Notes under the pieces: model-generated | Told to the model about the DNA's origin: nothing | What the model saw: the letters and a program-made list of their open reading frames with translations, nothing else | Database searches by the model: none | Shown: one piece after another, positions 49,835-58,806 of the stretch | Numbering within the stretch: position 1 is the first letter of the stretch | Layout of the letters: every line of letters begins with the position of its first letter | NCBI RefSeq assembly: GCF_029382225.1 | Contig: NZ_JARLTC010000032.1 | Location: 62,001-126,000, forward strand | Length of the DNA stretch: 64,000 bases | Direction of reading: 5' to 3' | Source of the DNA: Spongiactinospora sp. TRM90649 | Lineage (GTDB): Bacteria > Actinomycetota > Actinomycetes > Streptosporangiales > Streptosporangiaceae | Position numbers and translations under genes: made by a program

Positions 49835-51019
49835 CTACCGGCGAACGGCTGGAACAAGTCCGCGTAGCACGGGCAGCGCGCGCCGGGCCTGCAGCGGGTC
49901 CACGGGGAGGGCGTGGCGCGTCCACCAGCGGGCGATGTCGGGGGTGGGGCCGGGGTCGGCGACGGCGGGGCCGAAGTCGTCGTCCAGCGGCGGGGTGTAC
50001 AGGCAGGTGGTGATCACGCCGCGGCGCTCCAGGGCCTCACGTGCGGCGTCGCGGTCGGCCACCAGCAGCGGGACGCGGAACAGCGGCTGGTCGGCGAAGC
50101 GCGCGACCCCCTCCGCGACCGTGGGCAGCCCGCTCAGCAGCCGCATGCCGTCGAGCCGGCGACGCCGCGCGCCCGCGCTGTCGATCATGCGGACCCGCCG
50201 GGCGACGGAGCCGCGCAGCAGCCCGCCGTGCGCGGCGCGGTATCCGTGCCCGCCGACGGACATCCACCGGTCGAAGCGGGCCAGGTCGTTCTCCCCGGCG
50301 GCCGGAGCGGCCGCCGCCGCCTCCGCGAGGTCGCGCACCCGGGACTCGTCGTGCTCGTGCGGCACCTCGATGCGCAGCGCCCGCGCCGCCCGCCAGGCGG
50401 GCCCGCTGAGCCGCAGCGCGAACACCGCGTCGCGGACCACGGGGGCGAGTACGGCGGGCAGTTCGCGCCCGGTGGCGGGCGCGGTGAGCAGTTCGTCGCG
50501 GACCTTCGCCAGCCGGTCGGCGAGCGCGTCGTCGGCCAGCGCGAGCAGGCCGCCGCCCCCGGCCCTGGGGTGCTTGGCCAGGCTGAAGACGCCGGCGTCG
50601 CCGAAGGTGCCGACGTGCCGTCCGCCCACTTCGGTCTGGAAGGCGTGGGCGCAGTCCTCGACCAGCACGACGCCCCGGCGCTCGCACTCGGCGGCGAGCC
50701 GCTCGATGTCGCCGGGCAGGCCGTACAGGTGGGTGGCCAGGACGGCGCCGACGCCGTCCCAGTTCACCGCGCCGACGTCGATGGTGCCGTCGGCGGGGGA
50801 GACGGGGGCCATCACGGGGCGCAGCCCGGCGGCGACGGCGGCGAACAGCACGGTCTCGCAGTTGACGGGGGACATCAGCACGTGCGAGCCGCGCGGCACC
50901 AGGCCGGTGAACGCGAGGTAGAGGCCGAGGCGGGCGGAGGGGACGTACAGGCAGTGGCGGCCGATGCGCCGCTCGGTGGGCAGGGTCACCGGGGCGTCCT
51001 CTGCCATCGTCGGATTCAT
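49835..51019 (-). CDS. DegT/DnrJ/EryC1/StrS-type aminotransferase
   Basis: 394 residues from ATG at 51019 (GGAGGGTCC upstream). PLP-dependent sugar aminotransferase fold: VPSARLGLYLAF, THLYGLPGDIERLAAECERRGVVLVEDCAHAF, GDAGVFSLAKHPRAGGGGLLAL (PLP lysine in SLAK). Family members form amino sugars on nucleotide sugars. Divergent to a GT2 gene and upstream of the GH26-like gene; likely provides an amino sugar for the polymer. Confidence 0.82.
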   Translation of the reverse strand: MNPTMAEDAPVTLPTERRIGRHCLYVPSARLGLYLAFTGLVPRGSHVLMSPVNCETVLFAAVAAGLRPVMAPVSPADGTIDVGAVNWDGVGAVLATHLYGLPGDIERLAAECERRGVVLVEDCAHAFQTEVGGRHVGTFGDAGVFSLAKHPRAGGGGLLALADDALADRLAKVRDELLTAPATGRELPAVLAPVVRDAVFALRLSGPAWRAARALRIEVPHEHDESRVRDLAEAAAAAPAAGENDLARFDRWMSVGGHGYRAAHGGLLRGSVARRVRMIDSAGARRRRLDGMRLLSGLPTVAEGVARFADQPLFRVPLLVADRDAAREALERRGVITTCLYTPPLDDDFGPAVADPGPTPDIARWWTRHALPVDPLQARRALPVLRGLVPAVRR

Positions 51020-51130
51020 TTCGGCGGACCCTCCATACGCTGACCACGTTGTACCCTCAGCCAGGGTAGATCCCTTTGCAAAACGCTCGTGTCACGCATT
51101 GTCGTGATGTTCAGAAGGAATGGTTGTCTA

Positions 51131-52078
51131 ATGGGAGAGTCTGGCGCCCAGTCGTGGCCGGAGATCGGCGTCGTCGTGTGCACCCGCGGTGACCGCCCTG
51201 AGATGATCAGGGAGACGATCAAGGGAATCACCGAGCAGGACTATCCCGGCAGGGTCACCACCATGATCGTCTTCGACGGGTCGGAGCCGGACGCCTCGCT
51301 GGCCTCCGACGACGCCGCCCGTCCGGTCCGGCTCACCACCAACGCCCGCACCCGCGGCCTGCCGGGCGCGCGCAACAGCGGCATCCTCGCCCTCGGCGAC
51401 GCGGTGACCTGGGTGGGCTTCTGCGACGACGACGACACGTGGCTGCCCACCAAGCTGACCGCGCAGATCGAGGCCGTCCGCGAGCACCCCGACGCCACGT
51501 TCTGCACCGTCGGCTCGCAGATCGTGCACGCCGACTGGACCAGGCACATCCACCTGGAGAAGGCGCGCGTCCCCTTCGCCGACCTCCTGGACGGCCGGCA
51601 GCCCGCCATGCACCCCTCCGGCTTCCTCGGCCGCCGCGACGCCCTCACCGGCACCGCCATCGGCCTGTTCTCCGAGGTCATCCCCAAGGGCTACGGCGAG
51701 GACTACGAGATGCTCCTGCGCGCCGCCAAGAGCGCCCCGATCGTCCACGTCGCCGACCCCCACCTGCTCGTCCGCATGCACGCCCAGTCCCACTTCGCCG
51801 GGCGCTGGGACGTGATCGCCGAGGCCCTGCAGTGGCTGCTCGACCGCTACCCGGAGATCCGCACCTCACGCCGGGGCTTCTCGCGGCTGGCCGGGCAGGT
51901 CGCGTTCACCCGCGTGGCGGTGGGCCGCCGGGGCGAGGCGCTGCGCTGGGCGCTACGCGCTTTTCTGACCGACCCCAGGGAGGTCAGATCGTACGGCGTC
52001 GCCGCCGTCGCCGTGCTGCGCCTGAGCCCCACGTGGGTCGTGCGCACGATGGAGGCGCGTGGGCTCGGCGCTCCCTGA
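51131..52078 (+). CDS. GT2 glycosyltransferase
   Basis: 315 residues from ATG at 51131 (AAGGAA 12 bases upstream). GT-A fold: EIGVVVCTRGDRPEMIRETIKGI, GLPGARNSGI and VGFCDDDDTWLP (DxD motif), then EDYEMLLRAAK. No membrane helix is obvious. The only plus-strand gene in the locus. Its last 126 bases overlap the convergent flippase gene. Confidence 0.83.
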   Translation: MGESGAQSWPEIGVVVCTRGDRPEMIRETIKGITEQDYPGRVTTMIVFDGSEPDASLASDDAARPVRLTTNARTRGLPGARNSGILALGDAVTWVGFCDDDDTWLPTKLTAQIEAVREHPDATFCTVGSQIVHADWTRHIHLEKARVPFADLLDGRQPAMHPSGFLGRRDALTGTAIGLFSEVIPKGYGEDYEMLLRAAKSAPIVHVADPHLLVRMHAQSHFAGRWDVIAEALQWLLDRYPEIRTSRRGFSRLAGQVAFTRVAVGRRGEALRWALRAFLTDPREVRSYGVAAVAVLRLSPTWVVRTMEARGLGAP

Positions 52079-54310
52079 CCGCCCGGCGGGCGGGGCCGAG
52101 GGGAACGCCGCGTAGGCGGCCAGCAGCGCCGCGTACGGCGCCGCCAGCGCCAGCACGGTGCCCAGCGGGATCTCCACGGCCCCCGTCGCCGCCGGTACGG
52201 CCAGCGGCACGCAAGCCAGCGCCAGCACGCCCGCCGTCCGGCCGGACAGCCCGGCGCGGGCACGACGCAGCGCCCCGGCCCCGCAGACGACCGCCACCGC
52301 GGCGGTGACCCCGAGCAGCGTCATCGGGGCCGCCTCCCCCCGGGCGGGCGGCAGAGCGTGCGCCAGGCTCACCGCGAGCGCGGCCAGCGCGCCGATGACG
52401 ACCGGCCAGCCGCCCGGCCACTGGCCTGGCAGCCGCCGCGCGGAAACCAGCGAGAGTGCGGCGGCCAGCATGCCCACCGGCCCGAACGGGTGCAGCGCCG
52501 CCGCCGCCACCGCGAGCCCGGTCAGCAGCAGCGAGACCGACACCAGGTCCAGCGTGGCGATCGCGCCCACCGGCCCGCCGGGTTCCCCCCGCACGAGCCA
52601 CCGGGTCACCACCGCCGCCCACAGCACGTGTGCGAGCACGAGGAGTTGCAGCGCGGGTGAGGCCGGGGCCAGCGCCCAATGGGCCGCCACGAACAGCGTC
52701 AGGGCCAGGGAGACGGCCCTGGGGGACGCGCCCAGCCGCCTGAAGAGCATCGCAAGCGCGGGCAGGCAGGCCAGGCAGACCGCCGGGGCCACCCACCGGG
52801 CCAGGCTCTCCGCGCCGGGCAGCCCGAGCGCCGCCGCCAGCAGGTTCATCGCGCCCGGCGAACCGGTCGCGGCGGCGGGCGGCCTGGGCAGCGCGACGTG
52901 CAGCACGCCCGCCAGGACCAGCGCGGGCGACCAGCGGAGCACGAAGAGCACGGCGGGGGAGGGCGCCCGGCGCCCGCCGTTGACGATTCCGCGCAGGCCG
53001 GGCAGCACGGCCAGGGCCACCAGCGTCTGACTGCCGAGGATCGCCATGCCCACGCCGGTGATCCCGTACGTGGGCAGCAGCACCTGCGTGCCGCCGATGG
53101 CCATGGCCGCCATCGACGCCTGGACCACGACGATCGTGCGCGCCCTGCGCAGCGCCCGCAGCGCGCCCAGGTACAGCTCCACGATCGCCCGGGGCAGCGC
53201 GGCCAGCGCGATCAGCCGCATCAGGTCGGTGGCGTTCTCGGCGTAGCCGCCGCCGTAGAGCATCAGCGCGACGGGGGCGAACAGGGCGGCGCCCAGCACC
53301 AGCGGCGTGAGGATCAGGAACGTGCGGCGCAGCGCCTGGCGGCAGTTCTCGCCGAGCCTGGCCGAATCGAACGCCCCCTCGACGGTCAGCGAGGAGGCCA
53401 TCGTGTAGCTCAGCATCTCCAGCATCGCGCCGAGCGTGATCGTCAGGCCGTAGTAGGCGTTCATTTCCTGCGAGACCTGCGCCGCGACCAGCACCGGAAG
53501 CCCGTAGTTCAGCAGCAGCGTGAAGATCGAGCCGGTGTAGTCGCCCATCAGGAAGCGACCGATCTGGCGGACGGTGAGGTTCCTGCCCACGCCGGTCCGC
53601 TTGGCGTGCTCGGGCACCAGCCTGCGGAAGATCAGGAAGTTCACCCACACCGCGACGGCGAGCCCCGGCGCGATCCAGGCCAGGAAGACCGCCCACGACG
53701 ACACCTCCCCACCGGAGGAGACGAGCACGGCCGCGCCGACCAGGACCCCGAACCTGATGATCCAGAAGATCAGGTTGGCGATCGGCACCAGAGGCGCGCG
53801 CCGCAGCGCGGTGAGCACCACGTCCTGGAGCGTGCAGAGGCACCAGACGACCACCATGGCGGTGAAGACCACGCCCGCGCCCCACCCGGACAGCAGGCCG
53901 TAGGTGGCTCCCCAGCGGTCCAGGGTGAGTAAGAAGACCAGGCAGCCGGCCACCGCGAGGACCGCGCCGACCACGTAGACGAGCAGCACGAACTGACCGG
54001 CCCTGCGGCCGGTCTGCGGGAGGAACCGGGTCAGCGTGCCGACGAACCCGAACGAGGTGATGGCGGCCAGCAGTCGCATGGCCGCCAGGATCGCCAGCGC
54101 GACGCCGACGTCCTTCTCGGCGAAGACGCGGGCGGTGACCGCCCAGTAGGCCAGGCCGATGATCGCGCCCGCGCCCGCGTTGAGCATCAGGGCGTAGGCG
54201 CTGCGCAGCAGCGGGTCGTTGAGATCGGAGGGCAACCGGCTCCGCAGCCGGGCCCCGAGCCCGCCTGCGCGGTGACCGGGGCCTTCGGCGGAGCGGCTGC
54301 GATCAGTCAC
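51953..54310 (-). CDS. Wzx-like polysaccharide flippase with extra C-terminal membrane region
   Basis: 785 residues from GTG at 54310, overlapping the deacetylase stop by eight bases. The first 460 residues have the MOP/Wzx pattern of about 12-14 helices (RSAYALMLNAGAGAIIGLAYWAVTARVF; FVGTLTRFLPQTGRRAGQFVLL). A further 300 residues with about eight more helices follow, longer than ordinary flippases. It likely moves a lipid-linked glycan across the membrane. The tail (AGRSGSAEPTRLHRAHDPRG...) is read over the convergent GT gene. Confidence 0.78.
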   Translation of the reverse strand: MTDRSRSAEGPGHRAGGLGARLRSRLPSDLNDPLLRSAYALMLNAGAGAIIGLAYWAVTARVFAEKDVGVALAILAAMRLLAAITSFGFVGTLTRFLPQTGRRAGQFVLLVYVVGAVLAVAGCLVFLLTLDRWGATYGLLSGWGAGVVFTAMVVVWCLCTLQDVVLTALRRAPLVPIANLIFWIIRFGVLVGAAVLVSSGGEVSSWAVFLAWIAPGLAVAVWVNFLIFRRLVPEHAKRTGVGRNLTVRQIGRFLMGDYTGSIFTLLLNYGLPVLVAAQVSQEMNAYYGLTITLGAMLEMLSYTMASSLTVEGAFDSARLGENCRQALRRTFLILTPLVLGAALFAPVALMLYGGGYAENATDLMRLIALAALPRAIVELYLGALRALRRARTIVVVQASMAAMAIGGTQVLLPTYGITGVGMAILGSQTLVALAVLPGLRGIVNGGRRAPSPAVLFVLRWSPALVLAGVLHVALPRPPAAATGSPGAMNLLAAALGLPGAESLARWVAPAVCLACLPALAMLFRRLGASPRAVSLALTLFVAAHWALAPASPALQLLVLAHVLWAAVVTRWLVRGEPGGPVGAIATLDLVSVSLLLTGLAVAAAALHPFGPVGMLAAALSLVSARRLPGQWPGGWPVVIGALAALAVSLAHALPPARGEAAPMTLLGVTAAVAVVCGAGALRRARAGLSGRTAGVLALACVPLAVPAATGAVEIPLGTVLALAAPYAALLAAYAAFPSAPPAGRSGSAEPTRLHRAHDPRGAQAQHGDGGDAVRSDLPGVGQKSA

Positions 54311-55106
54311 CGTGTGCTACCTGGCGTACCGCATATCTGGTTCTCCTGACCATCGCGTACCCCTTGGTCAGTGCTCGTTCCCGGAGATAGATCAGCGGAA
54401 CCGTCCGGCCCTCGACGGCTCTGGCGAACCTGGTCATCCCCATGTTCCAGCCGACCGTCAGCCGGGGCACGGCCAGCACGTCGTGCCGGTCGGTGGCGAT
54501 CCCGTTGCCGACCGCGCAGGCCGCCCAGTAGCCCGCCTTGCGGACCTCCCTGCGGACCCGGGCGCTGGAATACCCGAACGGGTAGGCCATGGTCGCGACG
54601 GGGGTGCCGATCCGGTCCTCCAGCAGCGCCTTGTTCCGCTTCAGCTCCTGCCGGAGCTCGGCGATCGGCAACTGGTCGAGCTGCGGATGGCTGTGGCTGT
54701 GGCCGCCGATCTCGATGCCGCAGGACGCGACCTCGGCCGCCTGGCCGTAGCTCAGCATGGTGTCCAGCGGGCGTCCGGCGGCGTCGGCGCCCGCGTCGCG
54801 CATCCAGCCGCTGGTCAGGAAGATCGTGGCGGGCACGCCGAGACGCGTCAGCACGGGCAGCGCCTCGGCGTGGAAGTCGGCGTAGCCGTCGTCGAACGTC
54901 ACCACGATCGGCTTGCCGGGGAGCTCCCGGCCGCCGCTGTTGTGCACGGCCGCGACCAGGTCGCCCAGGGTGAGCGGGGTGAAGCCGCGCTCCTTGACGT
55001 AGGAGAGCTGCTCGGCGAACGCCGAAGGGCGGACGGCCAGCGACCGCGTCTCCGGCCTGGGCCGGTCGGTTACCGAGTGGTACATCAGGATCGGCACGCG
55101 GATCAC
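54303..55106 (-). CDS. Polysaccharide deacetylase (NodB/CE4)
   Basis: 267 residues from GTG at 55106, four-base overlap with the upstream GT2 stop. CE4 motifs: VVTFDDGYADFH (metal D-D) and GGHSHSHPQLDQLP (H-x3-H), AYPFGYSS. A metal-dependent deacetylase acting on N-acetyl sugars (chitin, PNAG, peptidoglycan). No signal peptide, so it may act on the cytoplasmic face or be exported by another route. Coupled to the GT2 and flippase genes. Confidence 0.85.
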   Translation of the reverse strand: MIRVPILMYHSVTDRPRPETRSLAVRPSAFAEQLSYVKERGFTPLTLGDLVAAVHNSGGRELPGKPIVVTFDDGYADFHAEALPVLTRLGVPATIFLTSGWMRDAGADAAGRPLDTMLSYGQAAEVASCGIEIGGHSHSHPQLDQLPIAELRQELKRNKALLEDRIGTPVATMAYPFGYSSARVRREVRKAGYWAACAVGNGIATDRHDVLAVPRLTVGWNMGMTRFARAVEGRTVPLIYLRERALTKGYAMVRRTRYAVRQVAHGD

Positions 55107-56050
55107 GACCCGCCTCCCCTCAGCTTGAGCCGTGCGGTGCCCAGCGCGTATCCCCAGGTGGTCCAGGCCAGGCCGATCACGATCGCGCCGGCGCGGCCCA
55201 GCCCGGCGAGGTCGCCGCGCAGCGCGTCGCCCAGCCCGCGCAGCACGCCGAGCGGCAGCGTCCTGGTGGCGTACGAGCGCTCGCTGGAGAGCCCGTCGCC
55301 GGCCCCGACGCTGGCGGCGACCAGGGCCTTGGAGAGTCCCTCGGCATAGCACCGGGACCGCAGGTAGGCCAGCCGGGACCGCTGGGCGGAGACCTTGTGC
55401 CCGATCACGGCGCCGGGCTCGAAGAGGATCACCGATCCGGGGCGCCGCTGGGACAGCCGGATGCAGAACTCGGTCTCCTCGCAGCCCAGCGGACGGCTCT
55501 TGCGGCCCTGCACGCTGCGGCCGATCCCGGAGGAGAAGCCTCCCACCCCGGTCACGGCCTCCCTGCGGAAGGCCGCGTTGCCGCCCATCACGTTGCGGAC
55601 GCGCGCGCGCCGCTCGGGCATGCCCCGATAGGTGCAGCCCACCGTCCAGTCGAACTCGCGGGGGAACCACCGGGGGCGGCTCCCGGCCGCCCACAGTGGT
55701 TCGGTGCGCCCGCCCACGCCGACGGTCGCCGGATCCTGGAAGCCCTCCTCCAAAGCCTCCAGCCATCCGGGGTCCGCCACCGCGTCGTCGTCCAGGTAGG
55801 CCACGATGTCACCGGTCGCGATCTCCGCGCCGGTGTTCTTGCCGCCTGAGAGCCCGCGCTCGTGGCCGTTCTCCACGACGACGGCGTCCGGGTATTCGCG
55901 CTTCAGCGCGAGCTGCAGATCCGGATTGTGGTCCACGACCAGGATCAGCTCGTGCGGCCCTCGCCGCTGACCCTCGACGGACGCGACCGCCTCACGGATG
56001 TCGTCCCAACGTTCCTCCGTGTAGACGCAGATGACAACGCTGACGTCCAT
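55103..56050 (-). CDS. GT2 glycosyltransferase
   Basis: 315 residues from ATG at 56050, with TAAGGG just before it. Domain: DVSVVICVYTEERWDDIREAV, GLSGGKNTGAEIATGDIVAYLDDDAV (DxD), GGNAAFRREAVTGVGGF, EETEFCIRLSQR. C-terminal region with one or two hydrophobic segments. Similar to rhamnosyl/galactosyltransferases that build surface polymers. Five-base gap after the preceding GT2 gene; stop overlaps the next start. Confidence 0.84.
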   Translation of the reverse strand: MDVSVVICVYTEERWDDIREAVASVEGQRRGPHELILVVDHNPDLQLALKREYPDAVVVENGHERGLSGGKNTGAEIATGDIVAYLDDDAVADPGWLEALEEGFQDPATVGVGGRTEPLWAAGSRPRWFPREFDWTVGCTYRGMPERRARVRNVMGGNAAFRREAVTGVGGFSSGIGRSVQGRKSRPLGCEETEFCIRLSQRRPGSVILFEPGAVIGHKVSAQRSRLAYLRSRCYAEGLSKALVAASVGAGDGLSSERSYATRTLPLGVLRGLGDALRGDLAGLGRAGAIVIGLAWTTWGYALGTARLKLRGGGS

Positions 56051-56055
56051 GGCCC

Positions 56056-56889
56056 TTACGCCGCGCCCTGGTCGGCGGCCGGCGCGGCGGCGGGCTCGGC
56101 GGCGGGCTCCGGCGGGCGGCGGCGCCACTCGCGCAGGATCGTCCTGAGCACCCGGATGCCGTCCCGGGTGACCCTCAGGTTGCTGGTCCCGTGCAGGCGG
56201 ACCCGCTCGTGGCTGGGCACCTCGTGGACGCGCAGCCCGGCCCGGTGGGCGCGGATGTTCATCAGCGTCTCGACCTCGAAGCCGTCGCAGTCCACGCCGA
56301 TCACGTCGAGGTGACGGGCCCAGAAGGCGTTGTAGCCGTAGCAGAGGTCGCTGTAGCGGGAGCCGTAGATCATGTTGACCAGCCGGGTCAGCACCTTGTT
56401 GCCGAGCTGCCGGTTGTAGGTCAGGTCGTCGCTGCCGCCGCCGTTCAGGAAACGCGACCCCTTGACGAAGTCGGCTCCGGTGACGAGCGCGCCGACGAAC
56501 TGGATGATCTCCCGCCCGTCGGTCGAGCCGTCGGCGTCGATCATCACGATGATGTCGCCGGTGCAGGCGGCGAAGCCGGCGGCCAGGGCGTCGCCCTTGC
56601 CCTTGCCGCGCTGGGTGACGATGCGCACGTTCGGGCGCAGCCGCCGGGCGACCGCGACCGTGTCGTCGACGGAGTTGCCGTCCACGAGCACGATCTCGTC
56701 GATCCAGTGCGGCAGCGTCGCGAAGACGTGCGGCAGGTTCTCCGCCTCGTTCAGCGCGGGGACCACCACGCTGACGGTCGGGGATATGGCCAGGTGCGGG
56801 GTGAGAGGTGTGAAGCGCTCGGCCGGTGGCACGGACCGCAGCGGGGTCACGTGCGCGTGGCCGTTGTGCTTGATGGTCTCGGGACTCAT
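56056..56889 (-). CDS. GT2 glycosyltransferase, dolichol-phosphate-mannose synthase-like
   Basis: 277 residues from ATG at 56889. GT-A domain: TVSVVVPALNEAENLPHVFATLPHWIDEIVLVDGNSVDDT, MIDADGSTDG (DxD), FVKGSRFLNGGG. Resembles polyprenyl-phosphate mannosyl/glucosyl transferases (DPM1/GtrB type), which make a lipid-linked sugar donor. C-terminal Pro/Ala-rich tail, no membrane helix seen. First gene of the minus-strand coupled run 56889-51953. Confidence 0.82.
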   Translation of the reverse strand: MSPETIKHNGHAHVTPLRSVPPAERFTPLTPHLAISPTVSVVVPALNEAENLPHVFATLPHWIDEIVLVDGNSVDDTVAVARRLRPNVRIVTQRGKGKGDALAAGFAACTGDIIVMIDADGSTDGREIIQFVGALVTGADFVKGSRFLNGGGSDDLTYNRQLGNKVLTRLVNMIYGSRYSDLCYGYNAFWARHLDVIGVDCDGFEVETLMNIRAHRAGLRVHEVPSHERVRLHGTSNLRVTRDGIRVLRTILREWRRRPPEPAAEPAAAPAADQGAA

Positions 56890-57075
56890 GGTCAGTGGTG
56901 TCCTTCCGGGCGGTGGGTCGCGGGCGCCGACTGCCAGGGGGAACCGGGGCGCGCGAGCGAGCCGACCAGTGGGAATGGTGAATTACGTGAGTGGCGCATG
57001 ACAGTCCTGGGGCTGCTGGTTTTTTGAGGGTGCGGTGAGGTGCGTGTGATGAGGGATACCGCCCGCCGGGAACGC

Positions 57076-58197
57076 CTAACGCGATCCCGACGGTTCGCCG
57101 GGTTGCTGTGACCGACGTCCTGTGCGCAGCCGGCCGGCGACCTTCAGCGCACGATCCGCGAGCCGGTACAACTCCGGCCGGTCGGTCACGATCGTTCTGG
57201 CCTTGTTCACCGGGGTCCTGCCGATCCAGTGGATCGCGGAGGCGGCGGAGGGCCGGGAGATCCGCCCTTCCGCGACCAGCAGGACGCCGCTCTTCAACCA
57301 GTCCTTGTACTCCCGGCCGCCCTTGCCCATGTCCACCTGACGCAGACCGGCCCGCGCGGCGTGCTCCGCCATCAGCAGGTGGTGCACGATGCCCGGCGAG
57401 TAGCGGGCGTATTCCGGGTCATAGGCGGGAAACCAGCCGACCAGCGAGGTGGCGGTGCGCAGCCCTAGGTGGCCCGCCACGGGCACGTCGCCTGCGTAGA
57501 GCATGGTGAGCACCCCGGCGAAGCCGGGCGTCTCGGCGGCGTGCATCTCCTCGGTCAGCCGGACTATCCACGGCTGGGCGAACCTGTCCACACGGCCGGT
57601 CCTGCGGTACTGGTCGGACTTCCAGTCCAGCAGGGTGCGCAGCACGGCGGGGTCGGGGGACGCCCATTCCAGGCGGACGTCGCCGTGCTCGCGGCCGAGC
57701 TTGCGCTCCTTGTAGCGGACGGTCTTGTAGTTCTTGGGCGAGTTGGCGCGCACCCGCTCGGCGTAGGCGTCGAAGCCGTCGCTCAGGTCCATCACGGGGG
57801 CCGGCCGCACGTCGGACTCGAATCTGGCGAACGTGGGCTGACCGGCGACCATGTGGTCGAAGTCGAGGACGCTGAGGCGGCAGGCGCGCAGCAGCTCGCG
57901 GGCGTCGAGCTTCAGCTCGGGCACGGAGATCAGGCCGTGGCAGGTGGTCAGGAAGCCGCCGAGCGGCTTGCCGATGCCGAAGCCGTGGCGCTCGAACGGG
58001 AAGAAGCCGACGATCCGGCCGTCCTGCTCGATGACGGCGACCCGGACGTACTCCTGCAGGCGGCCCATGGCCTGGGCGAACTCCACTGACAGGAAAGCGT
58101 TGTCCAGGCTGGGATCGGCCTGCTGGAGTTCACGCCAGCGGGCGACCTCTGAGGGGCCGAGGTCCGCCGGGCGAGCGATCGTGATCTGCGTGCTCAC
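57076..58197 (-). CDS. CelD/BcsL-type GNAT acyltransferase
   Basis: 373 residues from GTG at 58197, four-base overlap with the preceding small membrane gene. GNAT-like FemAB-related fold: FFPFERHGFGIGKPLGG, NSPKNYKTVRYKERKLGREHG, GHLGLRTATSLVGWFPAYDPEYARYSPG and MGKGGREYKDWLKSG, the signature of 'acetyltransferase involved in cellulose biosynthesis'. It may acylate the polysaccharide or its donors. Separated by 186 bases of gap from the GT2 run. Confidence 0.78.
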   Translation of the reverse strand: MSTQITIARPADLGPSEVARWRELQQADPSLDNAFLSVEFAQAMGRLQEYVRVAVIEQDGRIVGFFPFERHGFGIGKPLGGFLTTCHGLISVPELKLDARELLRACRLSVLDFDHMVAGQPTFARFESDVRPAPVMDLSDGFDAYAERVRANSPKNYKTVRYKERKLGREHGDVRLEWASPDPAVLRTLLDWKSDQYRRTGRVDRFAQPWIVRLTEEMHAAETPGFAGVLTMLYAGDVPVAGHLGLRTATSLVGWFPAYDPEYARYSPGIVHHLLMAEHAARAGLRQVDMGKGGREYKDWLKSGVLLVAEGRISRPSAASAIHWIGRTPVNKARTIVTDRPELYRLADRALKVAGRLRTGRRSQQPGEPSGSR

Positions 58198-58559
58198 CGT
58201 GACCCCACTCCCTCTTCTACGCGAACGCTCGGATTGTGCAGGACGCGCAGGACGTACAAGAAGCCTCCGAGCGCCGCGATCGTTGCGACCGCCGCACGCG
58301 GGGACCATGCATCCCAAACCAGCATGGCCTGTGCAAGAAGAACATTTATTACGAGACTTGCGGCTCCGCCGAAAATTAACGCCGCAACGGGGTCACGATC
58401 ACGCAACAGTCCTGCGGCCGCGACGGCTGGGACCACCAAAAGGTACAGAGGGGTCAAGACCAGGCGGAGTGGTGTGTCGATGTCGGCCAGTGCGATCGCT
58501 GCGCCGGTGGCGCACGCGAGCCACAGCGCCCACGTGACTACTCCCCGGAACGTGCGCAT
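58194..58559 (-). CDS. Small four-helix membrane protein at the far end of the polysaccharide locus
   Basis: 121 residues from ATG at 58559 (GGGGGAG upstream). Four hydrophobic segments (about 7-27, 29-51, 57-80, 87-106). It resembles the protein at 44200-44676 in layout and in small motifs (TPLRLVLTPLYLLVVPAVAAA versus PVRVTATLLFLLLCPGAAV). First gene upstream of the CelD-type gene, with GTGA overlap. Unknown function. Confidence 0.65.
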   Translation of the reverse strand: MRTFRGVVTWALWLACATGAAIALADIDTPLRLVLTPLYLLVVPAVAAAGLLRDRDPVAALIFGGAASLVINVLLAQAMLVWDAWSPRAAVATIAALGGFLYVLRVLHNPSVRVEEGVGSR

Positions 58560-58729
58560 CAGAAGGCTCCCCCGTCAAGCTGAGTCAAGGCATGGCTGAT
58601 CGTCTCGGATTCATGGGACCAACCACGCCGTACGGTCGTCAATGGCGACGCGTAACCCCAGGACATGGTTTACCGGATCGACCGCCGCAGCGTAGTGTGA
58701 TCCCCCACATACCCTACGAAGATCTTACA

Positions 58730-58750
58730 AGAGTGTCATATCTCCACTCT
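58730..58750. promoter_or_regulatory. Inverted repeat upstream of the 58559 gene
   Basis: AGAGTG (58730-58735) and CACTCT (58745-58750), six-base arms around nine AT-rich bases, in the 247-base gap between two minus-strand genes. Could be an operator for the polysaccharide genes. The rest of the gap shows no gene. Confidence 0.4.
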
Positions 58751-58806
58751 AGGGCGGGGTTAAGGTCGCCGGAGCCATGCCCTTCTGGACGGACCGGAGC
58801 TAGGTG

